Positions 1 to 9,436 are shown, counted from the stretch's first letter. The stretch: 64,000 bases of DNA from Oceanospirillum linum (GCF_900182785.1 NZ_FXTS01000004.1:1-64000); one strand, 5' to 3'. Translations and numbers: made by a program. The notes: generated by a model from the sequence alone, not told the origin.

Positions 1-23
1 TAATCTTACTGGCGTTAAATCGA

Positions 24-1187
24 TTAACCCAGCAGCGACAGTGCTGTCTGTGGCAGCTGGTTTGCCTGAGACAGAATAGTCGTTGATGCCTGCTGAATAA
101 TCTGGTTACGAGTCAGCTCAGCGGTTTCAGCAGCAAAGTCGGTATCCTGAATACGGGAACGGGAATCCGACACGTTTACAACAGCTGTGGTGTTGTTACG
201 TACTGTTGAAGTCAAACCGTTCTGCTCTGCACCCAGCTTAGCGCGCTGAGAGTCAACCTGAGTAATCAGGCCACTCATCGCATCCAGCAGAGTATCTGTT
301 GCGAAGCCATGAACTTCATTAAGCTGTGCATCAGTATAGCCTTCACTCACCGTACCAGTGATGCCAACTGTAGTTTGCACATTGGCAATAGCCATAATGT
401 TTGACGCTGTAGCAGAAGAGGACGTTGCCTCACCTTCAAGAATCGTAGCCAGTGCAGCAATATTCACTACACCAGACACACCATTCTTGCCAAGCTCTGC
501 GATTTTACCTTCACGGTTAGAGCCAAACAGAGCATCAGTAGCTACACCAGTACTCACATTGTTAATAACGGCGTAAGCTGCAACCATCTTACCTAGAGTA
601 CCTGCAGTATTAAAGCCTGTACTTAGTGTAGACAGATCACCCGTTACACCTTCAGCTTCTGCAACTCCACCAAACAGGGCTGCAAGTTCAGCATTACCTG
701 TAGTTACCACATCCTGCTCACCCGCCTGAGCACCGGACTGGATCTGGAAACCCGATTCAGGAGAATCACCGTTCAGGATCTTCAGCGTGCCGTAAGCAGT
801 ACGATCTGCAATATCGTTGTTTACCTCCAGCAGCTTAGTAAATTCCTGGCTCAATGCTGAACGATCATCAGCAGACAGAGTACGGTTACCGCCCTGGACA
901 ACCAGCTGACGCATACGCTGGATATTATTGGTCACTTCACCCAGAGCACCTTCAGCGATCTGTGCAATAGAGATACCATCGTTGGCGTTACGGCTAGCCT
1001 GGTTCAGACCGGTGATCTGAGTGGTCAGGCGATCAGAAATCTGCAGACCTGCTGCATCATCACGCGCACTGTTAATACGGCTACCGGAAGACAGCTTCTC
1101 AAAGGAGCTATTCATACGGTCCGTTACATTCGACAGGTTTTTCTGGCCGTTCAGTGCAGAAACGTTAGTATTTACATATAAAGCCAT
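24..1187 (-). CDS. fliC: Flagellin, distal copy (sigma-28 controlled)
   Basis: Structural subunit of the flagellar filament, exported through the flagellar type III apparatus. The N-terminal D0/D1 region (MALYVNTNVSALNGQ, then SGSRINSARDDAAGLQISDRL) and the C-terminal region (RIQDTDFAAETAELTRNQI to a final LSLLG) are canonical, while the middle (about residues 150-290) is variable. The start is placed at the ATG at 1187, not the GTG three codons upstream, because AGGTGA lies just before it and the flagellin N-terminus begins there. The product is 387 residues, medium length for the family. A perfect sigma-28 promoter lies about 95-120 bp upstream. The conserved ends closely match the neighbouring flagellin; the centres differ. 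The family call is certain; the symbol (fliC/flaA type) is by analogy. Confidence 0.96.
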   Translation of the reverse strand: MALYVNTNVSALNGQKNLSNVTDRMNSSFEKLSSGSRINSARDDAAGLQISDRLTTQITGLNQASRNANDGISIAQIAEGALGEVTNNIQRMRQLVVQGGNRTLSADDRSALSQEFTKLLEVNNDIADRTAYGTLKILNGDSPESGFQIQSGAQAGEQDVVTTGNAELAALFGGVAEAEGVTGDLSTLSTGFNTAGTLGKMVAAYAVINNVSTGVATDALFGSNREGKIAELGKNGVSGVVNIAALATILEGEATSSSATASNIMAIANVQTTVGITGTVSEGYTDAQLNEVHGFATDTLLDAMSGLITQVDSQRAKLGAEQNGLTSTVRNNTTAVVNVSDSRSRIQDTDFAAETAELTRNQIIQQASTTILSQANQLPQTALSLLG

Positions 1188-1282
1188 GGGTATCACCTTA
1201 AACTTTTATAATAAGATCATAAATCAGCATGCTATGCGGCATATAATGGTATACATCAACCACATTAGCTTTGTGATATTTA

Positions 1283-1309
1283 TTATCGGCTCCGCTAAAA
1301 AAAACTTTA
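1283..1309 (-). promoter_or_regulatory. Sigma-28 (FliA) promoter for distal flagellin
   Basis: Read on the minus strand, TAAAGTTT is followed by 11 bases and GCCGATAA, an exact match to the enterobacterial FliA consensus. The -10 element ends near 1283, giving a leader of roughly 90 nt before the flagellin ATG at 1187. The element lies downstream of the proximal flagellin's terminator, so this gene is probably its own late-class transcription unit. Confidence 0.9.
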
Positions 1310-1330
1310 GTATTTTTTACTCCAGAATAA

Positions 1331-1361
1331 AAAAACCCTGACTCATAAGAATCAGGGTTTT
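1331..1361 (-). terminator. Terminator after proximal flagellin
   Basis: Inverted repeat with arms 1332-1341 (AAAACCCTGA) and 1352-1361 (TCAGGGTTTT) and a 10-base loop. On the minus strand the stem is followed by a T-run. It separates the two flagellin genes and lies just upstream of the sigma-28 promoter. Confidence 0.85.
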
Positions 1362-1431
1362 AATTCAGATCACAGGCAAAGATTTGCCGCAATATGCAAA
1401 CCTTTGTCAGTAGCCGACCTGCAAAGCAAGA

Positions 1432-2598
1432 TTAGCCTAACAGAGTCAATGCAGTCTGTGGCAACTGATTTGCCTGAGACAAAATAGTCGTTGATGCCTG
1501 CTGAATAATCTGATTACGGGTCAGCTCAGCGGTTTCAGCAGCAAAGTCAGTATCCTGAATACGCGAGCGGGAATCAGAAACATTTACTACGGCTGTAGTG
1601 TTATTACGAATCACAGAGGTCAGGCCATTCTGCTCCGCACCTAACTTAGCACGCTGCTTATCAACCTGAGTGATCAGGTTGCTCATAGAATCAAGCAGGG
1701 TATCGGTTGCAAAAGCGTGGATGGTATTCAGTTCATCACCGGTCAGGACATCTGACCCGGTGCTTACCAGCCCCATAAAGCCAAGAGCAGCACTAATTGT
1801 GGACAGAGTAGTAAAACCACCACTACCGGCAGCTTCCTGAGTCAGAACTTTAGTTAGCTCTTCAACGTTAATGGTTGCAGTACCACGCTCCCCAAGATTG
1901 TTTGCAGCAGAAACATTGGCTCGTGGACCAACAATAGCGCTGGCTGCCACAGCAATATCCGACTCACCGGTAACGGCCATGTAGGCACCAATGATCTCAC
2001 CCAGAGTACCGTATTGTGACAAGCCATTGGCACTCATATCAGACAGAACACCCGTGATACCTTCATCAGTCAACACACCACCAAACAAAGCAGTCAGCTT
2101 AGCATTACCGGTTGTAATGGTATCCTGCTCACCGGCATGGGCACCGGTCTGAATCTGAAAACCTGCATCAGGAGAGTCTTCGTTCAGCAGTTTCTGTGTA
2201 CCATATGAAGTCCGTTCTGCAATGCCATTATTAACATCTAACAGCTTAGCAAACTCCTGCCCAAGAGCATCACGATCCTCGGTTGCCAAAGTCCGGTTAC
2301 CACCTTGCACCACCAACTGACGCATACGTTGAATATTATTGGTGACTTCACCGAGAGCACCCTCAGCAATCTGAGCAATAGAAATACCATCATTAGCATT
2401 TCGTGTAGCCTGCTCCAAACCAATCACCTGCGTGGTCAGACGGTCTGAAATCTGAAGACCTGCCGCATCATCCTTTGCACTGTTAATACGACTACCGGAG
2501 GACAGCTTCTCAAAAGAACTGTTCATCCGTGCAGTAACATCACTCAGATTCTTCTGACCATTCAGTGCGGCCACGTTAGTATTTACAAATAGAGCCAT
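1432..2598 (-). CDS. Flagellin, proximal copy (sigma-54 type promoter)
   Basis: Second filament subunit, 388 residues, with canonical flagellin ends (MALFVNTNVAALNGQ at the N-terminus, QLPQTALTLLG at the C-terminus) and a variable central segment. The ATG at 2598 is chosen over an upstream in-frame start 20 codons earlier because a strong GGAAGGGA Shine-Dalgarno precedes it and both flagellins then start alike. A -24/-12 sigma-54 element lies about 120 bp upstream and a terminator follows the gene. Vibrios likewise have one sigma-54-dependent core flagellin (FlaA) beside sigma-28-dependent paralogues; that this copy plays the same core role is an inference from promoter type. Confidence 0.96.
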   Translation of the reverse strand: MALFVNTNVAALNGQKNLSDVTARMNSSFEKLSSGSRINSAKDDAAGLQISDRLTTQVIGLEQATRNANDGISIAQIAEGALGEVTNNIQRMRQLVVQGGNRTLATEDRDALGQEFAKLLDVNNGIAERTSYGTQKLLNEDSPDAGFQIQTGAHAGEQDTITTGNAKLTALFGGVLTDEGITGVLSDMSANGLSQYGTLGEIIGAYMAVTGESDIAVAASAIVGPRANVSAANNLGERGTATINVEELTKVLTQEAAGSGGFTTLSTISAALGFMGLVSTGSDVLTGDELNTIHAFATDTLLDSMSNLITQVDKQRAKLGAEQNGLTSVIRNNTTAVVNVSDSRSRIQDTDFAAETAELTRNQIIQQASTTILSQANQLPQTALTLLG

Positions 2599-2718
2599 AT
2601 TCAGTCCCTTCCGTTTTTTCAGGTATTGGACACGCAGCCTTAAAAAGCCGCAAATCAATTTAATGTCAGGCGCAGCTACCTGCGGTAAAACGCCTGAGCT
2701 TGCCTTACAAAAATAAAA

Positions 2719-2734
2719 GCAAACTACGTGCCAA
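2719..2734 (-). promoter_or_regulatory. Sigma-54 promoter for proximal flagellin
   Basis: On the minus strand the sequence reads TTGGCACG-TAGT-TTGC, with the invariant GG and GC 12 bases apart. It fits the RpoN -24/-12 consensus essentially perfectly. It lies about 120 bp upstream of the flagellin ATG and beyond the flgL terminator. The 362-bp gap 2599-2960 holds this promoter, the flgL terminator and no gene. Confidence 0.88.
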
Positions 2735-2862
2735 CTAAAAACCCATTTAAATTCAATAAGTTATATAATCCTACTTAAACAAACCAAGCAATCAGTGCCT
2801 TTAAAATGAGCTAAGCGGCAAGACCGGACAGCAATAGGGAAAAAATTAGCCGGTATAGATGC

Positions 2863-2889
2863 AAAAAGGCCGCTCATTTGAGCGGCCTT
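2863..2889 (-). terminator. Terminator after flgL
   Basis: Perfect 11-bp arms, AAGGCCGCTCA (2866-2876) and TGAGCGGCCTT (2879-2889), around a two-base centre. On the minus strand the stem is followed by TTTTT. It ends the flgJKL unit before the flagellins. Confidence 0.9.
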
Positions 2890-2960
2890 CTTAGATCCGG
2901 CAATATAAATCCGCAAACATATTCCCTAAGACAGGGTGCGGGGTTATCCAGCCCCAAGAA

Positions 2961-4244
2961 TTAACTAATATAGTTAAACAAACTCATCGAGGCTGTCTTA
3001 CTGAAGGTTTGCTGGGATGCCTGCAAAGCTGTTTGCTCGAGAACAAATCGACCAATGGCTTCGGCGTAATCCAGATCCTCCAGGTTGCTCACCTGCTCCT
3101 TCAGATAAAGTTCAACACTGACATTATTGCCACCGATTGCATCAATACTGTTACGGCGAGTACCGTGCTCTGTGCGGGCAACTTCTACACTGTTTAGCCA
3201 GCTATCTATATCATTGAGCGATGCGGCCAGCATATCCGTGTCTTTTTCTGCGCCAGTAAAATCTTCCAGTGTTTCAGCCAAACGCTGCATACCCGTCAGC
3301 ATATCCTGTTTTTCATTATTGACGCGCAGGGTGAAGCTCTCACCAGCAACAGGTGTAGGGTCAGCGGGAGGTCCAGGGTTAGCAGGGATACTAAGATCAA
3401 GATTGCCTACAGAAGCATCAGCGCCACTGTTCAAATGATTTTCAAGATCCGCTAAGGTGCCGCCTGTAATAATAGGCGTTCCAGTGGGATCCGTGACATT
3501 AATAGTCACCGGGTACTCTGGCGGCGCACCAGCCGCAGCACCAACGGCAGTAATTTCAATCTGATAGTCACCAATCTGACTCCCTTTCAGAAAAGCCTGC
3601 GTGCCAGCAACGGCAAAGTCGGCACCACTGGCATTAGCTGCATCTGGATAGCTGCTGACCGGGCTATTAGCAAAAAGCGCTGACTCAATATCCTCGAAAA
3701 TCTCTTTACCGGTCATATTCAGTGGCGACCGAACACTATCAGAGATCTGCACGGAGCGCTCCTGATCATCGCCCTGATATTCATAACTGCCATCAGCTTG
3801 CTTAGCAAAAGGAGCCGTATCTACTTTACTACCAGAAAAAATATAATTACCTTGCTCATCCTTGGTATTAACCAGTTTTTCAAGCTGGTCGGTAATCTCC
3901 CGAATCTCCAGACCGATAGTCTTACGACCATCATCACCAAGCGTATCATTATTTGCCTGGATCATTAACTGGCGAACACGCTGCAAACGGTTATGGATCG
4001 TATCCAGTGTTGACTCACTGATCTGCAGACTTTTCTCAGCATAATCGATATTTTTGCCATACTGCTCGATATTCGCCAGCTTATTTTTAGCATTAAATGC
4101 CAGCGTGCTGGCAACGGGGTCATCGGAAGGTGTCAGTACACGCTTCCCCGTACCTAACTGCTGCGACGTATAAAACATGTCCGTCTGCTTCTGCAGAATA
4201 CTGTTGGTATTGTTATAATTGATCAAAGAGGTTGATACACGCAT
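2961..4244 (-). CDS. flgL: Flagellar hook-filament junction protein FlgL (HAP3)
   Basis: Second junction protein between hook and filament, flagellin-related. The N-terminus (MRVSTSLINYNNTNSILQKQ) and the C-terminus (LEDLDYAEAIGRFVLEQTALQASQQTF) are the conserved polymerisation helices. The middle, about residues 200-310, is an expanded variable domain rich in Pro, Ala and Gly. At 427 residues it is longer than the enterobacterial protein (about 317) but near the Pseudomonas size. It starts 5 bp after flgK stops, with its GGGAGA ribosome site inside the end of flgK, so the two are translationally close. A strong terminator follows. Confidence 0.95.
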   Translation of the reverse strand: MRVSTSLINYNNTNSILQKQTDMFYTSQQLGTGKRVLTPSDDPVASTLAFNAKNKLANIEQYGKNIDYAEKSLQISESTLDTIHNRLQRVRQLMIQANNDTLGDDGRKTIGLEIREITDQLEKLVNTKDEQGNYIFSGSKVDTAPFAKQADGSYEYQGDDQERSVQISDSVRSPLNMTGKEIFEDIESALFANSPVSSYPDAANASGADFAVAGTQAFLKGSQIGDYQIEITAVGAAAGAPPEYPVTINVTDPTGTPIITGGTLADLENHLNSGADASVGNLDLSIPANPGPPADPTPVAGESFTLRVNNEKQDMLTGMQRLAETLEDFTGAEKDTDMLAASLNDIDSWLNSVEVARTEHGTRRNSIDAIGGNNVSVELYLKEQVSNLEDLDYAEAIGRFVLEQTALQASQQTFSKTASMSLFNYIS

Positions 4245-4249
4245 TTTAA

Positions 4250-6442
4250 TTATCTCCCTACCGCACTAATCAGAGTTGAGAACAGTTGCTGAGAAACTGC
4301 TATCAACTGAGCAGAAGCACTATAAGCCTGCTGAAATTTCACAAGATTTGCTGCTTCTTCATCCAAGTTAACGCCTGCCACACTTTCCCGTAGTGATATG
4401 CTTTGCTCCAAAATAGCAGCACCGGATTCGGCATTAATATTCGCTTCTGCAGTCTGAATACCTACAAACTCAACGGTATTAGCATAAGCATCCTGATAGG
4501 TTACCTTGCCATCATCAATAACGCCTTCAGATTGAAGATCGGAGATAGCAGCGCCGTTGGTGTTATCACCAAAGCCATCACGGTTAAACTCAACCAAAAC
4601 CGCATCACCATTCGCAGGTATCCCCCCAAGATCCATACTGAACCCCCAGGTATCCGGAATAACATTCTGTGTCTTGCCTAACTCGAATGCATCGGCACCT
4701 GTTGCAGAATACAAAACGGTCCCTGTGCTTGCATCTACAATGTCATATTCCATTGAAGCATCACCGGCTGCATAGGTATTACCCGGGTCAAAGTCAATTT
4801 TAATCCCATCCGGCAGGTCGGAGACAGTTGGTACTGCACCACTATCATAAAAACGTAGCTGACCATCTTTCTGGTCAAAGAAAACACTTTGGTCTGCAGG
4901 TGTGCCCAAGCTGGTAACAATAGAGCCTGTATTTGATGTTTTGAATGTAGCTGTAACCTCACGGGAAGCAACAGCAATGGAACCCGTATTATAAGAAGCG
5001 GTGGTTGCTCGCATCGGTGATGCCAAGGCAATTTCATCGCCATCGGTAATTTCGCGCTGAATATCCTGCGCACCATTACGGGTAGGAGAGATCGTAAAAT
5101 CATCCCCCTGATATACTTTGTTAGTGGCTGATGCTGGCAGTTTAAGTCGCACACCGTCAACTTCAATCCGTATATTAGGATCTTTCAGCTCTGCCATGGT
5201 AACAACAGATTTGTTAACTGTAGTACCGGATGCATCGGTGTACTCAAAGCGCAGTGCATTACCATCAGAATCACGTAAACTGAAAGTAGCATTCGCCGGA
5301 TTGGCATCATCACCCGCAGACAGCGCTGACAAGCGATAGTCTTTATTTGTCAATTGACTTGAATCTACAATCTCAACCTGAAGCCCTAAGCTGCCGCTCT
5401 TATTGTTATCCTGGTAAGGTGTAACACGCTCTTCCATCAATTCACGTTCATTCATATCCCGGAAGAAATTCCCCCCAATCTCATTATTGAGATTCATCCC
5501 CAGACTATGCTGATCATTGAATGTCTCAGAAATAGTGATCGCCAACCGGCCCAGCTCATTCACTGCAGGGGTCAAGACTTCCTCTCTGAAGCGAAGTAAG
5601 CCTCCCATTTCCCCACCGGTGATCAGCTCAGTGATCATCTTATCGCCTTCTTTCGGGTCAGAGTAGAAGACATCCAGCTCTCTTTGCTCAGCACGCCCTG
5701 GGGCAGCTTTCAGGGTAAAGGACTCCTGATTAATGACCAAAGGAAAGCCATCACCGATGAAAACAGATACAGTACCATCAGCAACATCTGTGGTTTTAAC
5801 ACCGACATATTCACTCAGTTCACGGAGTTTTTCATCACGCATGTCCAACAAGTCATTTGGCGGCAAACCACCTGTTCGGCCACTGGCTGACGCGATCTCC
5901 TTATTAAGCTCAGCAATCGCAGTTGAAATGCGGTTAATATCCTGAATGTTAGTGGCTAACTGAGTGTTCAGGTTATCACTGGTATTTTCGTAGCGATCAT
6001 CAATCAGGTTAAAACGCTCAACCAGCGTATTCGCCTCAGCTAATACCAAACTGCGCAAAGGTTGCGAGTCGGGCTCATCATTCAGGGATTCCATCGCCGC
6101 AAAGAACTCATTCAGAGCAGCACCAGGACTGGAAGAAGTATCAGACAAAAGGTTATCCAGCTCCTTGGCATAACCCAAAACAGTCTCATACTCTTTAGCA
6201 AGGCTGGTATCATTACGCACTTGCTGGGTCAGAAAAGTTTCGGAGATACGACGCACAGTGGTGGTCATAGCGCCCATCCCGAAATACCCCTCACCTGTCG
6301 CAAAGGCTGGTGCCGTTTGCTGAATCGCCTGCTGTCGGCTATATCCAGGGGTATCAACATTGGCAATATTATGCCCGGTGGTATTCAGTGCATTCTGGTG
6401 CACACTGGTACCGGAATAACCGAGTTTAAGAAGATCTGTCAT
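4250..6442 (-). CDS. flgK: Flagellar hook-associated protein FlgK (HAP1)
   Basis: First hook-filament junction protein. The N-terminus carries the rod/hook-family signature (QNALNTTGHNIANVDTPGYSRQ, residues about 17-38), and the C-terminus (GVNLDEEAANLVKFQQAYSA) is the matching axial helix. At 730 residues it is larger than the enterobacterial protein (about 550). The extra length is in the central beta-rich domain, about residues 340-640, as in other marine gammaproteobacteria. It lies between flgJ and flgL in one orientation and is probably read from the sigma-54 promoter upstream of flgJ. Confidence 0.96.
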   Translation of the reverse strand: MTDLLKLGYSGTSVHQNALNTTGHNIANVDTPGYSRQQAIQQTAPAFATGEGYFGMGAMTTTVRRISETFLTQQVRNDTSLAKEYETVLGYAKELDNLLSDTSSSPGAALNEFFAAMESLNDEPDSQPLRSLVLAEANTLVERFNLIDDRYENTSDNLNTQLATNIQDINRISTAIAELNKEIASASGRTGGLPPNDLLDMRDEKLRELSEYVGVKTTDVADGTVSVFIGDGFPLVINQESFTLKAAPGRAEQRELDVFYSDPKEGDKMITELITGGEMGGLLRFREEVLTPAVNELGRLAITISETFNDQHSLGMNLNNEIGGNFFRDMNERELMEERVTPYQDNNKSGSLGLQVEIVDSSQLTNKDYRLSALSAGDDANPANATFSLRDSDGNALRFEYTDASGTTVNKSVVTMAELKDPNIRIEVDGVRLKLPASATNKVYQGDDFTISPTRNGAQDIQREITDGDEIALASPMRATTASYNTGSIAVASREVTATFKTSNTGSIVTSLGTPADQSVFFDQKDGQLRFYDSGAVPTVSDLPDGIKIDFDPGNTYAAGDASMEYDIVDASTGTVLYSATGADAFELGKTQNVIPDTWGFSMDLGGIPANGDAVLVEFNRDGFGDNTNGAAISDLQSEGVIDDGKVTYQDAYANTVEFVGIQTAEANINAESGAAILEQSISLRESVAGVNLDEEAANLVKFQQAYSASAQLIAVSQQLFSTLISAVGR

Positions 6443-6514
6443 AGTTCTGCTCCAAGATTAAGCCCAGTGCTCAGCATAGCTGGCAAAGTCCCTAACACGT
6501 TGAATAACCCGGCA

Positions 6515-7510
6515 TCACCCCTGGCTATTTTGGTCACTTTTAACAGCAAGCGTCATATTGCTGCTATTGATAATACGTTGAATTTTCTGTGCATAAGCAG
6601 GGTCAGTTGCGTAACCTGCATCCTGCAGACCTTTAGTAAACAAAACGGGATCAGAAGCGCGCTTAAGGGCTTCCGTATAGCGTGGGTTACTCTGCAGAAA
6701 ATTCGCATAATCTTTAAGGCTTTCTTCATAGCTGCCATAGGCACGAAAAGCAGCCTGCTCCCGCTGAGCCACACCCCCACGGTACTCTAAGGTAGAAACA
6801 ACGGCAGACTCACCATCCCAGCGACTATCGGCTTTGATACCAAACAGGTTAAAGCTGTTTTTACCTGATTCATCACGAATCATGTAGCGGCCCCAACCTG
6901 TTTCCAGTGCTGCCTGAGACAGCATCACTTTGGGATCGAGCCCCAGAGCTTCAGCCGCTTTTTCTGCGGCAGGGTATAAGGATGTTATAAAGTCCTGCGG
7001 TGAATCAAAGCCCTGCTCTATCATGTTAGCTTCCGCAAGGGCTGCTTTTTCTTCAGCACGCTCGGCCGCAAACTTATCACGCCAGCTCTGCATTAACTCG
7101 GGATCATAACGGCTGGCCGGGAAGCGACTACCTCGATCAAGCATCTCCTGAATCGACTTCGGATTGCGGGTCTCATCAGCCTCAGTTTCCAGGCCATAGT
7201 CTTTACTTAACTGACGAACAAGCACATCAGCCAGACCAAAAGTACCGCCCTCAGTGATGGTAACGGCCATTTGCTCATCAAACATCTGCTGATAAAAGCG
7301 TACCTGCTCACTATCAAAAATACCGTCTTTGGAAAGTAGTTCATTGGATTGACGGGCATTTTTCATAATCATCTGAACCATCATGGCTTCAAACTGACGA
7401 GCAACCTCTTTCAAAGCTTCAGGGTCATCCTCCCGGGCACCCTTGCGCAAGGATTCCAAACCCTGCACATCGGTAACGACTCTGGCCTGATCGTATTTGC
7501 TGTTAATCAT
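6515..7510 (-). CDS. flgJ: FlgJ: rod scaffold and peptidoglycan hydrolase
   Basis: Bifunctional periplasmic protein that caps rod assembly and cuts peptidoglycan. Residues 30-105 are the rod-binding domain (ARQFEAMMVQMIMKNAR; FYQQMFDEQMA). Residues about 170-320 are a glucosaminidase-type hydrolase domain containing the ALETGWG motif, with the probable catalytic Glu at residue 203, followed by NSFNLFGIKA. There is no signal peptide, as expected for export through the flagellar apparatus. The full-length two-domain form (331 aa) matches enterobacteria and Pseudomonas. A 165-bp gap separates it from flgI and holds a sigma-54 promoter, so flgJKL can be transcribed apart from flgFGHI. Confidence 0.95.
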   Translation of the reverse strand: MINSKYDQARVVTDVQGLESLRKGAREDDPEALKEVARQFEAMMVQMIMKNARQSNELLSKDGIFDSEQVRFYQQMFDEQMAVTITEGGTFGLADVLVRQLSKDYGLETEADETRNPKSIQEMLDRGSRFPASRYDPELMQSWRDKFAAERAEEKAALAEANMIEQGFDSPQDFITSLYPAAEKAAEALGLDPKVMLSQAALETGWGRYMIRDESGKNSFNLFGIKADSRWDGESAVVSTLEYRGGVAQREQAAFRAYGSYEESLKDYANFLQSNPRYTEALKRASDPVLFTKGLQDAGYATDPAYAQKIQRIINSSNMTLAVKSDQNSQG

Positions 7511-7646
7511 GCTGATACCCTTCCACTGTTGCTCGCCACACCTGCCCCGCTACGGGGTTGCTTTCAGCCGGTAAACGGCTCATCAATCTGTACACCCGCT
7601 CAACCCATAAAGTATTTTGCCGGTTTTATACCCAATGACAGTTACA

Positions 7647-7661
7647 GCAAAGTATGTGCCA
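7647..7661 (-). promoter_or_regulatory. Sigma-54 promoter upstream of flgJ
   Basis: Minus-strand sequence TGGCAC-ATACT-TTGC, with GG and GC 12 bases apart, located in the flgI-flgJ gap about 140 bp upstream of the flgJ start. It matches the RpoN -24/-12 pattern in all key positions and would drive flgJKL. Confidence 0.8.
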
Positions 7662-7675
7662 CAAAACAAAAGACC

Positions 7676-8761
7676 TTAAATAACAACTAAATCAGCTTTC
7701 AGAGCGCCTGCCTGTTTTAAAGCCTCAAGGATTGCCATCAGATCTCCGGGAGCAGCGCCAACCTGGTTCACAGCCCGAACAATCTCGTCAAGGGTTACCC
7801 CTGGAGCAAACTTGAACATCGTCGAATCATCCTGACGAATATCAATAGCAGTATTTTCCTGAACCGCCGTTTCTCCGTTAGCCAGCGGGTTGGGCTGCAC
7901 CACTTCCGGGGCCTCCTGAATGGTAACCGTCAGGCTGCCATGGGTAACGGCTGCAGGGGCCACACGTACATTTTGACCAATAACAATGGTGCCGGTGCGG
8001 GAGTTAATAATAATTTTCGCTGAAGCCTCCCCCGGCTGGACTTCAAGATTCTCCAGAACCGAGAGATAACTTACTCGCTGAGAAGGGTCCCGTGGTGCCC
8101 GAACACGAATAGAAACAGCATCATATGCCTGAGCAACATTATCACCCAGCAAGTCATTAACCCGCTCCGCAACGCGCTTTGCAGTGGTAAAGTCCGGGCG
8201 ATGCAGGTTAAAGGTAATACTGTCGCCACCGTAAAAGTTATGAACCACAGCTCGCTCCACAGTAGCCCCATTGGGAATACGCCCTACGCTTGGCACATTA
8301 ACCTGAATCCGTGAACCATCGGCACCCTCCGCACCTAAGCCGCCAACCACAAGGCTACCCTGAGCCACAGCATAGGTGTTGCCATCCGCACCTTTCAGGG
8401 GGGTCATTAACAGCGTACCGCCGCGCAAGCTGTCTGCATTACCAATGGAGCTTACCGTTACATCAATACGCTGGCCTGGCTTGGTAAAAGGAGGCAACTC
8501 TGCATGAATGGTAACAGCGGCAATGTTTTCTGACTTAGGGTCAACACCCGCCGGCAATGTAATGCCGAACTGACTCATCATATTGGCAAAGGTCTGGTTA
8601 GTGAACGGTGCTTTATCACCTGTTCCACTCAAACCAACGATCAGACCATAACCAATCAACTGATTTGTTCTGACCCCATCAACATTCGTGATATCTTTCA
8701 GACGATCAGCATGGGCAAGAGAAGCCATTAATACAAAAGCAATAGAAAGTAAAATACGCAT
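7676..8761 (-). CDS. flgI: Flagellar P-ring protein FlgI
   Basis: Forms the periplasmic P ring around the rod. A Sec signal peptide is visible at residues 1-18 (MRILLSIAFVLMASLAHA, cleavage after AHA), followed by the conserved DRLKDITNVDGVRTNQLIGYGLIVGL region. The length, 361 residues, is normal for the family. AGGAG precedes the ATG at good spacing. It starts 12 bp after flgH stops, so it lies in the flgFGHI run. Confidence 0.97.
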   Translation of the reverse strand: MRILLSIAFVLMASLAHADRLKDITNVDGVRTNQLIGYGLIVGLSGTGDKAPFTNQTFANMMSQFGITLPAGVDPKSENIAAVTIHAELPPFTKPGQRIDVTVSSIGNADSLRGGTLLMTPLKGADGNTYAVAQGSLVVGGLGAEGADGSRIQVNVPSVGRIPNGATVERAVVHNFYGGDSITFNLHRPDFTTAKRVAERVNDLLGDNVAQAYDAVSIRVRAPRDPSQRVSYLSVLENLEVQPGEASAKIIINSRTGTIVIGQNVRVAPAAVTHGSLTVTIQEAPEVVQPNPLANGETAVQENTAIDIRQDDSTMFKFAPGVTLDEIVRAVNQVGAAPGDLMAILEALKQAGALKADLVVI

Positions 8762-8773
8762 GGATACAAGCTC

Positions 8774-9436
8774 CTAGAAAGGCCACCAGCTGCTATTAAA
8801 GAATCGGGTCAACCACCCCTGACGCGTTGAGTCTGCCAGATCACCGGTACCACTATAGGTTAAGCGTGCATCCGCCATCTTTGTTGACATCGCTGTATTT
8901 TCAGGAGATACATCTTCTGGGCGCAGCAGGCCACTTACGCGAATAACCTCGGAACCATTGGTCAGATTCAACCACTTCTCGCCCTTTACCAGCATCAGTC
9001 CATTTGGGTAAATCTGATGCACCGTCACCGTGATACTCCCCTCAAGACTATTACTCTGCCCTGTAGAGCCCTTCCCGGAAAAAGAGGTGTCGTTTTCAAT
9101 ATTCGTAGCCAGATCCAGGGGCTGCTGACCGAGAATCGTTGGATTCAGCAGATCAACCTCGGTTGACTTTGATAGCGATGCATTTGTCGACTTATTAGAG
9201 CTGGTCGTCTCAGTCAGCAAAATCGTAATAACATCACCCACACGATAAGCCTTGCGATCTCCGTACAGTGTCATGCTGTAGTTTTGCTGATAAAGCGAGC
9301 CATTCGCTGCCGGAGGTGGCGCAATATGGCTTGGCTGAACAGGGGCGTAAAAGGGATCGTCGGGCTTTACCATCCCTTCTTTGGACTGACAACCTGCCAA
9401 AACCAAGGCCAATACAAGTCCTGCAACACGTTTCAT
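8774..9436 (-). CDS. flgH: Flagellar L-ring lipoprotein FlgH
   Basis: Outer-membrane L-ring subunit. The N-terminus is a lipoprotein signal ending in the lipobox LVLAGC, with the modified Cys at about residue 16. The conserved core (YRVGDVITILLTETTSSNKS, LMLVKGEKWLNLTNGSEV) follows, and the C-terminus ends with the typical aromatic WWPF. The start is set at the ATG at 9436, because the 18 residues encoded upstream in frame would bury the signal peptide; the ribosome site here is weak (GGTGGTG). The product is 220 residues, close to the family norm. Confidence 0.95.
   Translation of the reverse strand: MKRVAGLVLALVLAGCQSKEGMVKPDDPFYAPVQPSHIAPPPAANGSLYQQNYSMTLYGDRKAYRVGDVITILLTETTSSNKSTNASLSKSTEVDLLNPTILGQQPLDLATNIENDTSFSGKGSTGQSNSLEGSITVTVHQIYPNGLMLVKGEKWLNLTNGSEVIRVSGLLRPEDVSPENTAMSTKMADARLTYSGTGDLADSTRQGWLTRFFNSSWWPF

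Noticed and set aside
6062..6790. 242-codon plus-strand frame across the flgK-flgJ junction
   Set aside because: Runs opposite the conserved parts of both genes; sequence looks like reverse translation of them, without domains.
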